From positions 4,335 through 68,334 of the forward strand of contig CAKVAF010000010.1 in NCBI GenBank assembly GCA_934718785.1: a stretch of DNA of 64,000 bases, read 5' to 3'. Numbering within the stretch: position 1 is the stretch's first letter; the number at the start of each line of letters is the position of its first letter. Below are positions 36,161-45,860 of this stretch, piece after piece. Position numbers and translations under genes: made by a program. The DNA comes from an uncultured Campylobacter sp. GTDB lineage: Bacteria > Campylobacterota > Campylobacteria > Campylobacterales > Campylobacteraceae. Under the pieces are notes generated by a model. The model saw nothing but the letters and a program-made list of their open reading frames with translations, was not told the origin of the DNA and ran no database searches.

Positions 36161-37456
36161 TCAATCATTCATCACCGACAAAAGCTCTTTATTATCTTTT
36201 GTCTTTAGTATTTTTGAATAAAGAAATTTCAAAGCCTCTATATCATCCATTTGAGAAATTGCTGAGCGTATCGCCCAAATTTTTTGCAAATCAGCTGGAT
36301 TTTGCAAAAGCTCTTCTTTTCTCGTGCCTGATTTGATGATATTTATAGCTGGATAAATACGGCGGTCTGCTATGCTTCTATCAAGGATGATCTCGCTATT
36401 TCCAGTGCCCTTAAACTCTTCAAAAATCACATCATCCATCCTTGAGCCTGTATCAATGAGAGCAGTAGCGACTATGGTTAGAGAGCCGCCATTTTCTATA
36501 TTTCTAGCTGCTCCAAAAAAGCGTTTTGGCTTGTGAAGTGCGTTTGCATCCACGCCCCCACTTAAAACCTTGCCAGAACTTGGCGTAGCGGTATTATAAG
36601 CTCTTGCAAGGCGCGTGATACTATCAAGTAAGATGATGACATCTTTTCCCATTTCGACCATTCTTTTTGCCTTTTCGATGACAAGCTCAGCCACGCGCAC
36701 ATGATTATAAGCTGGCAGATCAAAAGTAGAGCTAAAGACCTCGCCCTTAACGCAGCGCTGCATATCGGTTACTTCCTCAGGGCGCTCATCGACTAAAAGC
36801 ACGATAAGCTCCATTTCAGGATGATTTCTAGCAACAGCAGCGGCTAGCTCTTTCATAAGCTCGGTTTTACCCGTGCGAGGCGGGGCTACGATGAGGCCGC
36901 GCTGGCCTTTGCCTATGGGCGTGAAAAGATCTAAAACGCGCCCTGTAAGCTTTGTCGCTTCATATTCAAGCTTGATTTTTTCGGTAGGAAAAATAGGCGT
37001 AAGATTGTCAAATAAAGGGCGTTCACGCACTTCTTGCAAGGGCAAGTAATTTACTGCTTCTATCTTTAAAAGCGCGTAGTATTTTTCCTGATCCTTTGGC
37101 TCTCTAACTTGACCTGTAACAATATCACCCACTCTTAGAGCAAATTTGCGAATTTGAGAGTTGGAAACATAAGCATCGTTTAAACTATCGCTAAGAGTGG
37201 CATCAACGCCCCTTAAAAAGCCATATCCCTCAGGCGAAATTTCTAAAATTCCAGTAAAAAGGATGAAGCCACCTTGCTTTGTCTGAGCCTTTAAAATTTC
37301 AAAGATGAGCTCTTGGCGGCGCAGTTCGCTTGGATTTTCTATCTTTAATTCATTTGCGATTTTGACTAAACTTTCTAAGTCTAGCAACTTCAAATCCTCG
37401 ATTTTGTAGCCCTCCACAGGAATGTGGGTCCTTTGTTTTTTAGTCGTAGTGTCCAT
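36161..37456 (-). CDS. rho: Transcription termination factor Rho
   Basis: Hexameric RNA helicase ending transcription. It has 431 residues. The N-terminal RNA-binding fold includes EGYGFLRG, the P-loop is [13 protein letters not shown], Walker B is [16 protein letters not shown], and the Q/R-loop region includes [20 protein letters not shown] (within 20). The C-terminal ~30 residues are the usual short helix. The start is ATG at 37456. It lies upstream of the repeat-rich region and downstream of murG on the same strand. Confidence 0.97.
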   Translation of the reverse strand: MDTTTKKQRTHIPVEGYKIEDLKLLDLESLVKIANELKIENPSELRRQELIFEILKAQTKQGGFILFTGILEISPEGYGFLRGVDATLSDSLNDAYVSNSQIRKFALRVGDIVTGQVREPKDQEKYYALLKIEAVNYLPLQEVRERPLFDNLTPIFPTEKIKLEYEATKLTGRVLDLFTPIGKGQRGLIVAPPRTGKTELMKELAAAVARNHPEMELIVLLVDERPEEVTDMQRCVKGEVFSSTFDLPAYNHVRVAELVIEKAKRMVEMGKDVIILLDSITRLARAYNTATPSSGKVLSGGVDANALHKPKRFFGAARNIENGGSLTIVATALIDTGSRMDDVIFEEFKGTGNSEIILDRSIADRRIYPAINIIKSGTRKEELLQNPADLQKIWAIRSAISQMDDIEALKFLYSKILKTKDNKELLSVMND

Positions 37457-37525
37457 AAAACCTCTTGTTAGATAAAGCAGTAAGTAAAAAGTAAAATCAA
37501 ATTGTAGGCAAATTTTTCTTTTTTG

Positions 37526-38542
37526 TCAAATTTTCATTTTACTTAAAGCCTTTTTGATTAAAAAATCTGCGCCATTGGGTGCGATGATTTTTTGTAAATT
37601 TTTTGAAATTTCACTTAAATTTATAGAAAAAATTGCATTTAAAATTTTTTCTTTTACTTCATTTTGATTTAAAATTTCACATAAGTTTTTATCCTTTAAA
37701 AACTTGGCATTGAAAAACTGATGATTTTTAGCCGCGTAAGGATAGGGTATGAAAATAGCTGGCAAAGCATTAGCACACAGCTCAAAAAGCGTGCTCGCTC
37801 CTGCTCTAGCCACTGCTAAATCAGCCTGAGCCATTTTCTTAGCTATATCTTTTGAAAAGGCAAAAACATCAGCTTCAATGCCTAAATTTGAGTAATTTTG
37901 CTTACATTTTTTAAACTCCTTTTCTCCGCACTGATGAATGATTTTAATGCCTTTTTCATTTAAAAGGGGTGCTAAATTTAGAGCTAAATCATTGATAAAA
38001 CTTGCTCCTTGTGAGCCTCCTAAAAAAATGATGGTTTTAAGCTCTTTTCTTAATCTTTGATTTTTAAAAAAGCTCTCATTTACTGGATATGGCGTAAAAA
38101 GTTCTTCAAAGCTAGAAAAAAAGCCTTTGCAAAAGGGCTTTAAAAGGGCGTTTAAGCTTCCTTTTTTTGAATTTTGTTCATGTATAAAAAGGGGCTTAAA
38201 GTATAAAAAGCTAGCAAAGGCTGCGGGTGCAGCACTAAAGCCACCCACGCTAAAAACCGCGCTTACTTGCTCTTTTTTTAAAATTTTTCTAGCCTTAAGG
38301 CTTAATTTAAGTATATTTAAAAGGCTTTTAAGCTTAGAAAGTCCCTTTTGATTGACAACGCCACTACTTTTTAAAAAATATTTCGCGCTAAGCTTAGGCT
38401 CGTTTTCAAACCAAGCTCTATCTTGACCCCTTTGACTGCCTATATAAACGCACTCTAAGTCTAAATTTGAAGCACTTTCTAAAAGAGCCTTAGCCACGCT
38501 TAAATGTCCGCCTGTGCCCCCACCTGTGATTGCTATTTTCAT
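37526..38542 (-). CDS. murG: UDP-GlcNAc:lipid I N-acetylglucosaminyltransferase
   Basis: Adds GlcNAc to lipid I, giving lipid II, on the inner face of the membrane. It has 338 residues. Glycine loops AITGGGTGGHLSVAKAL and VFSVGGFSAAPAAFA mark the N-domain; LGGSQGASFIND and ARAGASTLFELCA mark the donor-binding C-domain. Its start overlaps the ftsW stop by 4 bp, giving an ftsW-murG unit typical of cell-wall clusters. Confidence 0.95.
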   Translation of the reverse strand: MKIAITGGGTGGHLSVAKALLESASNLDLECVYIGSQRGQDRAWFENEPKLSAKYFLKSSGVVNQKGLSKLKSLLNILKLSLKARKILKKEQVSAVFSVGGFSAAPAAFASFLYFKPLFIHEQNSKKGSLNALLKPFCKGFFSSFEELFTPYPVNESFFKNQRLRKELKTIIFLGGSQGASFINDLALNLAPLLNEKGIKIIHQCGEKEFKKCKQNYSNLGIEADVFAFSKDIAKKMAQADLAVARAGASTLFELCANALPAIFIPYPYAAKNHQFFNAKFLKDKNLCEILNQNEVKEKILNAIFSINLSEISKNLQKIIAPNGADFLIKKALSKMKI

Positions 38543-39702
38543 AATTTAACCTTTTTTGAAATCATTAAAACACAGCCAAGCCCTATGCAAATCGCCCACA
38601 TAGAACTACCCCCATAACTTAAAAGCGGCACAGCAACGCCTTTTAAGGGTGTTAAAGAAATAATACCAAAGGCATTCATAAAAAATGAAAAAAGCAAAAG
38701 TAAGGCTATGCCCACGCAAAAGATAAAATGCACCTTGTTTTCACAGCGTCCAGCTATGCGAAAAATGCGTAAAATAAGCAGGGTGTAAAGTGTGCAAATG
38801 ACAAAAAGTCCTAAATAGCCTATTTCTTCAGTGATACCTGAGAGCACGAAATCCGTATGCACCTCGCTTAAAAAGCCCAGCTTAAAAATGCCAAGTCCTA
38901 AGCCCTCTCCAAAGAAGCCTCCGTGTGCTATGGAGTTTAAAGAATGTGAAATTTGATAAGGCTCACTGCTTGAGCTTACTTTCAAAGCATTTGCAAGCCA
39001 TTCAGGAAAAAAGGGCAAGAAAGCATCCTGGATATTGCCCCACCAGTTTGAAATGCGCTCAATACGCCTTTGATTGCTAAAAATGACTAAAATGCCTATC
39101 ATCGTAGCCACAGCTAAACCAAAGGCAAAAAGGCGTTTGCTAGCTCCTGCGAAAAAGGCTAGAGCTAGGATGAGAAAAAAAGAAATAACACTTTGCCCTA
39201 AGTCATTTTGAGTTACATAAATATAGCCTATAACAATAAGAGCTAGGATAATATAAGGAAGCATAATTAAAATTTCACTTTTAATGCCCTTTTTGCTCTC
39301 ATTAATGCGTCTTGAGTAAGAAAAGGCTAGAAAATAAATAAGTCCTATTTTAAAAAACTCAACAGGAGATATAGAAACAGGACCTAATCTAATCCAACGC
39401 TTAGCACCACCGCTTGCAGTAGCTAATGAGCTTGGTAAAAAAGGCAAAATGAGAATGGCGATGAAAGAAAGGATTAAAAGAGCTACTAAAAGCCTTTTAA
39501 AAGCTATTGCATCAGGATTAAAACGGGATAAAAAAAACATAATCAAAATACCACTCACCCCAAAAACGAGCTGACGCACAAAAAAATGAAAATCATCGTA
39601 ATTAAAATAAAGTATAGTAAAAGCACTCAAGGAGTAAGAAAAAACAATGCCTATGGCAATCAGCGCAGAGCTTAGATAAAAAAGTTGTTTATCGGCTACC
39701 AA
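38539..39702 (-). CDS. ftsW: FtsW/RodA-type peptidoglycan glycosyltransferase
   Basis: A 387-residue SEDS membrane protein with about ten hydrophobic segments. Conserved parts are AKRWIRLGPVSISPVEFFK, NDLGQSVI, the external loop with GGFFGEGLG and the C-terminal VPLLSYGGSSMW. With murG overlapping, assignment to FtsW (septal) over RodA is favoured but is not proven by sequence alone. A hairpin separates it from trxA. Confidence 0.87.
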   Translation of the reverse strand: MVADKQLFYLSSALIAIGIVFSYSLSAFTILYFNYDDFHFFVRQLVFGVSGILIMFFLSRFNPDAIAFKRLLVALLILSFIAILILPFLPSSLATASGGAKRWIRLGPVSISPVEFFKIGLIYFLAFSYSRRINESKKGIKSEILIMLPYIILALIVIGYIYVTQNDLGQSVISFFLILALAFFAGASKRLFAFGLAVATMIGILVIFSNQRRIERISNWWGNIQDAFLPFFPEWLANALKVSSSSEPYQISHSLNSIAHGGFFGEGLGLGIFKLGFLSEVHTDFVLSGITEEIGYLGLFVICTLYTLLILRIFRIAGRCENKVHFIFCVGIALLLLFSFFMNAFGIISLTPLKGVAVPLLSYGGSSMWAICIGLGCVLMISKKVKL

Positions 39703-39725
39703 AAAAAATCCTAAATGGCAGAGTA

Positions 39726-39753
39726 AAACTAGACGCTTTTTTGCGCCTAGTTT
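39726..39753 (-). terminator. Hairpin between ftsW and trxA
   Basis: AAACTAGACGC (39726-39736) pairs with GCGCCTAGTTT (39743-39753) with one G-T pair around a six-base loop. It lies 33 bp past the trxA stop and 24 bp before ftsW on the minus strand, so it probably ends the trxA transcript; the T-run is weak on that strand. Confidence 0.5.
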
Positions 39754-39785
39754 AAATCAAAGAAGCTTTAAAAAGCTTTGTAGTT

Positions 39786-40100
39786 TTACAATAAAGAGTT
39801 GAGTTTGTCAGTGATGGCTTGCTTGCTTTGAGCGCCCACAAGCTGATCGACGACTTGACCGTCTTTTAAGAAAATAAGTGTAGGAATAGAGCGAACGCCA
39901 AATTGAGCGCTCAAATCGCCTTCCTCGTCTGTATTTACCTTACAAATTTTAGCCTTACCCTCAAAGTCATTTGCAAGCTCGTCAATAACAGGAGCGAGCA
40001 TTCTGCAAGGTCCGCACCAAGGCGCCCAAAAATCAACCAAAGCCACGCCACTTTTAGCTTCATCGAAATTTTTTGAAGTGAGTTCGAGATATTTTCCCAT
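39786..40100 (-). CDS. trxA: Thioredoxin
   Basis: Cytoplasmic disulfide reductase, 104 residues. The active site WCGPC lies at residues 28-32 in VDFWAPWCGPCRMLAP, and the cis-proline is in VRSIPTLIFLKDG. AAGGAG lies 8 bp before the ATG. It is upstream of a hairpin terminator, with yraN and hom behind it on the same strand. Confidence 0.97.
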   Translation of the reverse strand: MGKYLELTSKNFDEAKSGVALVDFWAPWCGPCRMLAPVIDELANDFEGKAKICKVNTDEEGDLSAQFGVRSIPTLIFLKDGQVVDQLVGAQSKQAITDKLNSLL

Positions 40101-40161
40101 TTTTTTCTCCTTGAAATTATTTTAAAAACGCTATTTTAAACCAAAAAAGCAAAATATAAAC

Positions 40162-40500
40162 TTAAAAACTTATATTTTGTCTAAATTCTATCTCATTTTT
40201 TTGCACGCAGAGTAAATCAAGCTGAAAATCGCTGCTAAAGCCCTTTTTTAAAAGATAAAAATCAATGGCTTTTAAAAGTTTTTCATATTTTTTCTTATTC
40301 ACGCGAAAGGCTGTTTCATAGTCTTTTGAAGTGCTTTTTACTTCGATAAAATGTAAAATTTCACCCTTTTTAGCGATGATATCAATTTCTCCAAATTTAG
40401 AATGAAAATTGCGCTCTAAAATTTCAAAGCCTTGTTTTTTAAGCCAGTTACAAGCTTTATCTTCGCCAAAAATGCCTGATAAATAAGCAAAAAGACCCAT
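40162..40500 (-). CDS. yraN: UPF0102 (YraN) family protein
   Basis: A 112-residue protein of the YraN group, a predicted restriction-endonuclease-like fold. The PD-(D/E)xK-type residues are visible in FGEIDIIAKKGEILHFIEVKS. The role is unsettled in bacteria; DNA processing or repair is usually suggested. Its ATG overlaps the hom stop by one base, so it is coupled to hom. It lies 61 bp before trxA. Confidence 0.9.
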   Translation of the reverse strand: MGLFAYLSGIFGEDKACNWLKKQGFEILERNFHSKFGEIDIIAKKGEILHFIEVKSTSKDYETAFRVNKKKYEKLLKAIDFYLLKKGFSSDFQLDLLCVQKNEIEFRQNISF

Positions 40501-41762
40501 TAACTTTCAATTCTCATCATAAAAACATCAGCTTTTAAAAACTCTTTATTGCTTAAAATTTTAATCAATTTTTGAATATCTTTTTCATAAGCCTTGTGAG
40601 TGGTAAAAAAAAGCGTACTGTGAGTGTCATTTGCCTTAGGTTTTTGCAAAAAACTATCAATGGAAATACCGTTTTCACTCATCAAATGAGTAATAGCACT
40701 TAAAACTCCGATTTTATCCTCAACTTTAAGTCTAAGATAGTATTTTGTTTGAATTTCATCCTTGTTTAAAAGCTCATATTTTGGCGTATTTATAAAGCCA
40801 AGTGCCGCGCTTTGACTGGACCTTCTTGCAAAATCCATCAAATCGCTTATCACAGCACTTGCAGTTGCCGCTCCACCTGCACCAGGGCCGTAATAAAGGC
40901 TTTCAGAAAGCATATCGCCTTTAATGCTTACAGCATTCATCTCCCCATTCACGCCAGCTAGCATTTCGTTTTTATCGATTAAGGTAGGATGCACGCGAAG
41001 TTCTATTTTATCATGATTTGCCTTAGCTATGCCAAGCAGTTTTATCACAAAATCAAACTCAGTGGCAAAATACATATCCTCAGCCTCGATTTTTTCAATA
41101 CCCTCAATCAAAATGTCCTCAGGCTTTGCACGCACCCCATAAGCAATGCTTGCTAAAATTAAAAGCTTATGCGCTGCGTCAAGTCCTTGTATATCAAAGC
41201 TAGGATCAGCCTCAGCATAGCCTAAGTTTTGCGCTTCTTTTAAAGCCTTTTCAAAGCTTGCTCCACTTTGCTTCATCGCACTTAAGATAAAATTGCTTGT
41301 GCCATTTAAAATAGCCTTTATGCCTAAAATATGATTTGCACTTAGTCCCTCTTTAAGCACCTTTATAATGGGAATGCCCCCTGCAACGCTTGCTTCATAG
41401 CCAAAAAAGCTATTTTTTGCTAAATTTTCAAGCTCGTAACGATGATAAGCTAGCATTGCTTTATTTGCAGTGATTAAGGCTTTGTTCTGGGCTAAAATTT
41501 GCCTGGCTAAAGCAAAAGGAGTTTTAATACCGCCCATTAATTCTATAAAGGCGTCTATGTCCGTGCGATTTAAAATTTCATCTGCGTTTTGTGTTATGGG
41601 GATTAAAGCATTTTTTTTCTCACTTCTTGCTAGAGCAATTACTGGCTTTATAGCCTTGCCACAGCGCGCTTTGATAATGCTTTCATTTTCTAAAAGCGCG
41701 CGGGCTACAGCAGAGCCAACAACTCCATAGCCTAAAAGTGCGACTTTTATTTCATTTTGCAT
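40500..41762 (-). CDS. hom: Homoserine dehydrogenase
   Basis: Reduces aspartate semialdehyde to homoserine for threonine and methionine. It has 420 residues. The nucleotide fold is LLGYGVVGSAVARALLE, substrate residues occur in NGTSNFILSAM and DPSFDIQGLDAAHKL, and a C-terminal ACT domain (KVEDKIGVLSAITHLM) suggests feedback control by threonine. It is followed by yraN with a one-base overlap. Confidence 0.96.
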   Translation of the reverse strand: MQNEIKVALLGYGVVGSAVARALLENESIIKARCGKAIKPVIALARSEKKNALIPITQNADEILNRTDIDAFIELMGGIKTPFALARQILAQNKALITANKAMLAYHRYELENLAKNSFFGYEASVAGGIPIIKVLKEGLSANHILGIKAILNGTSNFILSAMKQSGASFEKALKEAQNLGYAEADPSFDIQGLDAAHKLLILASIAYGVRAKPEDILIEGIEKIEAEDMYFATEFDFVIKLLGIAKANHDKIELRVHPTLIDKNEMLAGVNGEMNAVSIKGDMLSESLYYGPGAGGAATASAVISDLMDFARRSSQSAALGFINTPKYELLNKDEIQTKYYLRLKVEDKIGVLSAITHLMSENGISIDSFLQKPKANDTHSTLFFTTHKAYEKDIQKLIKILSNKEFLKADVFMMRIES

Positions 41763-41812
41763 AATTTGCCTTGAGTTTTAAAATTGTTTTTTTAAATTTA
41801 AACTTTATTTTT

Positions 41813-41935
41813 AAGCTAAATTGATAAAGTTTAACGCTTTGGCGCGCTTGCTCGCATTAAAAACTTCAAACACTAAAATTTTCTAGCAAATCAAAACATC
41901 TTAGATTAATTTTATAAATTTAGCTTGAAATTAAG
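41813..41935. repeat. Possible decayed structured element
   Basis: AAGCTAAATTGATAAAGTTTAACGC at the left (typed as a 20-base core AAGCTAAATTGATAAAGTTT) closely resembles the left arm of copy B, and TTTTATAAATTTAGCTT at the right can pair with it. A TTTTCTAGC word lies inside, but the inner stem and apical hairpin are not intact. It may be a degraded fifth member. Confidence 0.35.
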
Positions 41936-42041
41936 CTTAATAAATTCAAAAATAAATTCTAGCCAAAAAAGGATTTAAATTTAATAAAATTTTTAGATGA
42001 AATTTAAATGAGTAATTTTAAATTTATCAATTTAAAGCTCA

Positions 42042-43244
42042 TCACTCTTTCAAATATTTTTTGATATTTCTAGCCGCTTGGCGGATACGATTTTCATTTT
42101 CTATCAAAGCAATTCTTACATATTCATCGCCTGCTTCGCCAAAGCCTATCCCCGGGCTTACCGCCACGCTAGCCTTTTGCAAGAGTTGTTTAGAAAATTC
42201 AAGGCTTTTTAAATGCGCCTTGCTTGTGGGCAGTTTCGCCCACACAAACATACTTGCATTTGGCTTGTGAAGCGTCCAGCCAGCATTATCAAAGGCATCG
42301 AGCAATACTTCAAGCCTTTTTGCATAAGTGTTTTTAATCTCTTCAACGCATTCTTGCGGTCCGTCCAAAGCCACCGTAGCGGCAACTTGTATAGGCGTAT
42401 ACATACCATAATCAAACCATGATTTTATCTTTTTAAGAGCAGCGATAAGGCGTTTATTTCCCACCACAAAGCCCACGCGCCAGCCCGCCATATTATAGGA
42501 TTTTGAAAGCGTGTAAGTTTCTACAGCCACATCCTTTGCGCCCTCTACTTCAAAAATTGAAGACGTTTTATAATCTTCAAAAGTAAGCTCAGCATAAGCA
42601 ATATCGCTGATGATATAAAAACGCTCTTTCTTAGCCACTTTTACTAGGCGTTCATAAAAGCTTTTTTCAGCCGTTACGGTGGTAGGATTGTGCGGAAAAT
42701 TTACAACCACAAATTTAGCGCGCGGAATGCTCTCATTTAGTGCTTTGCTAAGATTTTCAAAAAAAACATTTTCATCAAGTTCAAATTTATCATTATAAAT
42801 CAAAGGCATTTTGGCTACATTTCCACCAGCTATTATGAAAGCTTGCGTGTGTATAGGATAGGCTGGCGTTGGCACGATAGCCACATCGCCCGGATTTATC
42901 ACAGCGCGCGCTAAATTTACAAAGCCTTCTTTACTGCCCATAGTCGCTACTGCTTCGCTTTCTGGATCAAGCTCGACGCCGTATTTTCTTTTATACCAGT
43001 TACAAATTGCAAGGCGCAGTTTATAAATGCCAGCAGATACTGAATAGCCCGAAGTTTTGTCCTTTTTCGCACTCTCGCAAAGCTTGTCGATAATGTGCTG
43101 TGGGGTTTTGCCATCAGGATTTCCCATAGAAAAATCGATAATGTCTTCAGCTGCTCTTCGAGCAGCCATTTTAATGGCATTAACCTCGGCAAAAACATAA
43201 TTTGGCAAACGTTCAATCGTGTTAAAATGAAAGTCTTCAAACAT
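42042..43244 (-). CDS. Class I/II PLP aminotransferase
   Basis: A 400-residue fold-type I aminotransferase. The PLP lysine lies in YTLSKSYNMAGWRVGF, and NFPHNPTT and SDIAYAELTF hold the cofactor asparagine, aspartate and tyrosine. The resemblance is to alanine-type and LL-diaminopimelate-type transaminases; I cannot fix the substrate. Neighbouring hom suggests aspartate-family amino acids. An AT-rich 140-bp gap separates it from the envelope pair upstream. Confidence 0.87.
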   Translation of the reverse strand: MFEDFHFNTIERLPNYVFAEVNAIKMAARRAAEDIIDFSMGNPDGKTPQHIIDKLCESAKKDKTSGYSVSAGIYKLRLAICNWYKRKYGVELDPESEAVATMGSKEGFVNLARAVINPGDVAIVPTPAYPIHTQAFIIAGGNVAKMPLIYNDKFELDENVFFENLSKALNESIPRAKFVVVNFPHNPTTVTAEKSFYERLVKVAKKERFYIISDIAYAELTFEDYKTSSIFEVEGAKDVAVETYTLSKSYNMAGWRVGFVVGNKRLIAALKKIKSWFDYGMYTPIQVAATVALDGPQECVEEIKNTYAKRLEVLLDAFDNAGWTLHKPNASMFVWAKLPTSKAHLKSLEFSKQLLQKASVAVSPGIGFGEAGDEYVRIALIENENRIRQAARNIKKYLKE

Positions 43245-43386
43245 AAAAAGTCCTTAAATATGTGCTTTAATTGTATTATTATTTGTATAAAATAAAGTTT
43301 AAATTTATAAAAAGTAAATTGAAATCAAATAAATTTAAATCTAAATTTAAATCAAAAAAGCCAATTAAGTGTGAATTTATGACAAA

Positions 43387-44205
43387 TCAGCGCGCCAAAA
43401 ACACACTCAAACCACGACGAATATTATCTAAATTAAAACTATCTCCAACGACCATATATTCAGCATTTGAAGGAATTTCGCTTGAAAAAGAATTGTTTTT
43501 TTCTTTGCTCGTAATGGCTTGAATGAGTTTTAAATCTTTATCCAAAAATAAAATTTTAGCAAACCAAGAATCCGCCGCATTTGCCAAAATTTTTACGCTG
43601 CTTGCGTTTTTTGTCGTAAAAAAATAATCCCTTAAAGGTCTTTTTAAATCCACATTTTGATTTAAAGGCACATTCACATTGCTTTTAAGTAAAGCATCGC
43701 CAAAGTCTAGCTCGTATTCGTAAGAGTTTGCGCCTGTTTTTTGTATATTTTTGATAAAGATTGAATTTCTTTTTAAGATATTGTAAAATGAGCCGATGTC
43801 AAGGTTGTAGCGGCTTTGCACATCGATAGTATAGATTTTTTCTTCTTTTGTTAAATCCAGTCTTTGTGGGGTAAAATGCACGAAACCTGTGGCATTTAGG
43901 GCTTCATTAACAGCTTTAATGAATAAAACAGCCCCAGCATCGCTTTTAAAGCTAAGGCTTAAATCTCTGCTATCAGCACTGCTACTATCTAGCAAAGAAT
44001 TGCTTTTTAAAAGGCTTGAAAGCGCGCTATAATCAATATAACCCCTTTCATTTTCAAGGCTTTTACCCTCAAGCAAAAGCTCGAGTTTGTGATTAAAGGC
44101 TTCATTTGAAATTAAATTCTTAGCTGCAACAAGCGTATCATTTGCCTTAAGACCTGAAAGAAGCAAAAGGCTAAATAGCGCGCTTTTTAAACAAATTTTT
44201 ACCAT
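43387..44205 (-). CDS. Hypothetical exported protein with N-glycosylation sequon
   Basis: A 272-residue protein with a signal peptide (residues 1-21, SALFSLLLLSGLKA). No domain recognised. The mature part is mixed alpha/beta with a repeated YxxD-type strand region. EKNNS near the C-terminus fits the Campylobacter N-glycosylation consensus D/E-x-N-x-S/T, so it may be glycosylated in the periplasm. Its start overlaps the end of the RodZ-like gene, indicating joint translation and probably joint function. Confidence 0.8.
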   Translation of the reverse strand: MVKICLKSALFSLLLLSGLKANDTLVAAKNLISNEAFNHKLELLLEGKSLENERGYIDYSALSSLLKSNSLLDSSSADSRDLSLSFKSDAGAVLFIKAVNEALNATGFVHFTPQRLDLTKEEKIYTIDVQSRYNLDIGSFYNILKRNSIFIKNIQKTGANSYEYELDFGDALLKSNVNVPLNQNVDLKRPLRDYFFTTKNASSVKILANAADSWFAKILFLDKDLKLIQAITSKEKNNSFSSEIPSNAEYMVVGDSFNLDNIRRGLSVFLAR

Positions 44206-45182
44206 TCTTTACCCTTGTTTAACGCCATAAATTCATTTAAAGTAATGGGTTTAATGTGTCCATTTTGCACTAAAAAGCGCTTTGAAGCTCCAGCAGGATA
44301 AGTCTTTTGCACTCCATTTTCATCAATCACACTAAGCTCAGTAGCGCCTGCTAAAATGAGCTGGTCTTTGCTTAAATCCACGCTAAAATTGACATCTGTT
44401 ACCTTTGTCGTTTTTGTATTTGTTTTAAGATCGATAAAGCCCACCCAGACTTTGCCTTTGGTGTTAAAAGTGGCTTCTTTGTTTAAATTCTCATCTTGAT
44501 TTAAAGAAGCGATTGTATCACTTAGATTTTGAGCTTCTTCTTCACTTTGAGCGCTGCTTTGATTATTCTCAGGTGCCACGACGACGAGCTCTAAGACTTC
44601 TTCTTGTGGGCTTTGAGAATTTGAAGCACCACTTGAATTTGTAGCATTATTGCTTAAATTATCTTGTGCATTATGATTTGCACCTAAAGCATTGTTTGAA
44701 GTCTCAGTGATGCTGAGTGTGCTTTCATTTGAGGCTGCTGAGATATTATTTTTAGCTTCATCGATAATATCAATGACGACAGTTTCGTTGCTTGAGGCAT
44801 TATTTTCACTCAGTAAAGAAAGTAAATCATATTTATAAACTGCCCACGCTGCTGCGATTAAAATCGCTAAAATAAAGATAAAAATCCAAGATTTAGACCC
44901 AGTTGGTGCGCTGTAAGAGTCAATTTGTGGCGGAATGTAGACTTCTTTTTGTGAATTTGCAGGGGCTTTTTCATCCAAGTCATCTTTTAAAAAGGCGTCA
45001 TATTCTTCTAAAAATTCGGTAAAATCAAGCTCATATTCTCTGCTTAAAATCTTTAAAAAGCCGCGCACATTAAATTTGCTGAGTTTTTTAAAATCTTTAT
45101 CCACAACAGCTTTTAAAAAGTCCATTTCAAGCTGCGTTTTCGCGCTCACTTCTTTTAAATTCAAATCCTTTAAACTACTCAT
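44199..45182 (-). CDS. RodZ-like single-pass membrane protein
   Basis: A 327-residue protein with a bitopic plan: an N-terminal cytoplasmic helical domain (~1-98), one membrane segment (WIFIFILAILIAAAWAVY), an Asn/Ser-rich periplasmic linker, and a C-terminal beta domain (residues ~245-327) ending NEFMALNKGKEW. The layout resembles RodZ, a partner of the cell-shape machinery, although the cytoplasmic part is not a clear HTH. The periplasmic part has three N-glycosylation sequons: ENNAS, ENNQS and DVNFS. It overlaps rlmB upstream by 8 bp and the exported protein gene downstream. Confidence 0.75.
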   Translation of the reverse strand: MSSLKDLNLKEVSAKTQLEMDFLKAVVDKDFKKLSKFNVRGFLKILSREYELDFTEFLEEYDAFLKDDLDEKAPANSQKEVYIPPQIDSYSAPTGSKSWIFIFILAILIAAAWAVYKYDLLSLLSENNASSNETVVIDIIDEAKNNISAASNESTLSITETSNNALGANHNAQDNLSNNATNSSGASNSQSPQEEVLELVVVAPENNQSSAQSEEEAQNLSDTIASLNQDENLNKEATFNTKGKVWVGFIDLKTNTKTTKVTDVNFSVDLSKDQLILAGATELSVIDENGVQKTYPAGASKRFLVQNGHIKPITLNEFMALNKGKEW

Positions 45183-45858
45183 TCATCATCCTATCACAAA
45201 TTATAGCAAAAGCAGCACTCACATTGAGGCTATCAAAAGCTCTTTTCATCTCTATGCTAAGCACCTCATCGCATTTTGAGAGGATTTTTTTAGCTAGACC
45301 CTCGCCCTCACTGCCCATAATGAGAACTCTTTTTGCCGCGCTTAAATCAGCCTTTTGAAGCTTAGTGCCACTTTGATGAGTGCCAAAAAGCTTGAAATCT
45401 AGCTGCTTTAGCTCATTGATTGCGTCTAATGGCTCTTTAATCAAAGCGATTTTTAAATCAAGCGCTGCGCCCGCACTCGTGCGAATGAGTGCTTCGAAAT
45501 TTAAACTCTTAGCTGCGATTAAAACCGCGTCAAAGCCTAAAGCATAAGCACTTCTACAAATTGCGCCTAAATTGCCCATATCGCTAATGCCACAAAGCAA
45601 GGCTAAATGATTAAGCCCTTTAAGCTCTTTAAATTCGCTTAAAACAACAGGCTTTAAACGCATTAAAAAACCTTGATGATTGCCCCCTTTTGCAAGAGCT
45701 TGAGCGGCTTTAAAGTCAAGGCGCGTGATTTTTAGCTTTGATTTTGTAATTTTAGCAAAACTTTGCTTATCGCATTCTTTTGCAAGATAAATTTGCTCGA
45801 CTTTTTCAAGGTGATGCTCTAAAACATAAAAAAACACCTGTTTGCCATAAACAATCAT
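45175..45858 (-). CDS. rlmB: 23S rRNA (guanosine-2'-O-)-methyltransferase, SpoU family
   Basis: A 227-residue SPOUT methyltransferase. The trefoil-knot motifs are present: LLCGISDMGNLGAICRSA (motif 1), LIMGSEGEGLAKKI (motif 2) and SLNVSAAFAIICDRMM (motif 3). A short N-terminal RNA-binding part precedes. RlmB is the best guess; other TrmH-like targets are possible. It is 2 bp from rsmI and overlaps the RodZ-like gene. Confidence 0.87.
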   Translation of the reverse strand: MIVYGKQVFFYVLEHHLEKVEQIYLAKECDKQSFAKITKSKLKITRLDFKAAQALAKGGNHQGFLMRLKPVVLSEFKELKGLNHLALLCGISDMGNLGAICRSAYALGFDAVLIAAKSLNFEALIRTSAGAALDLKIALIKEPLDAINELKQLDFKLFGTHQSGTKLQKADLSAAKRVLIMGSEGEGLAKKILSKCDEVLSIEMKRAFDSLNVSAAFAIICDRMMNE

Positions 45859-45860
45859 AA

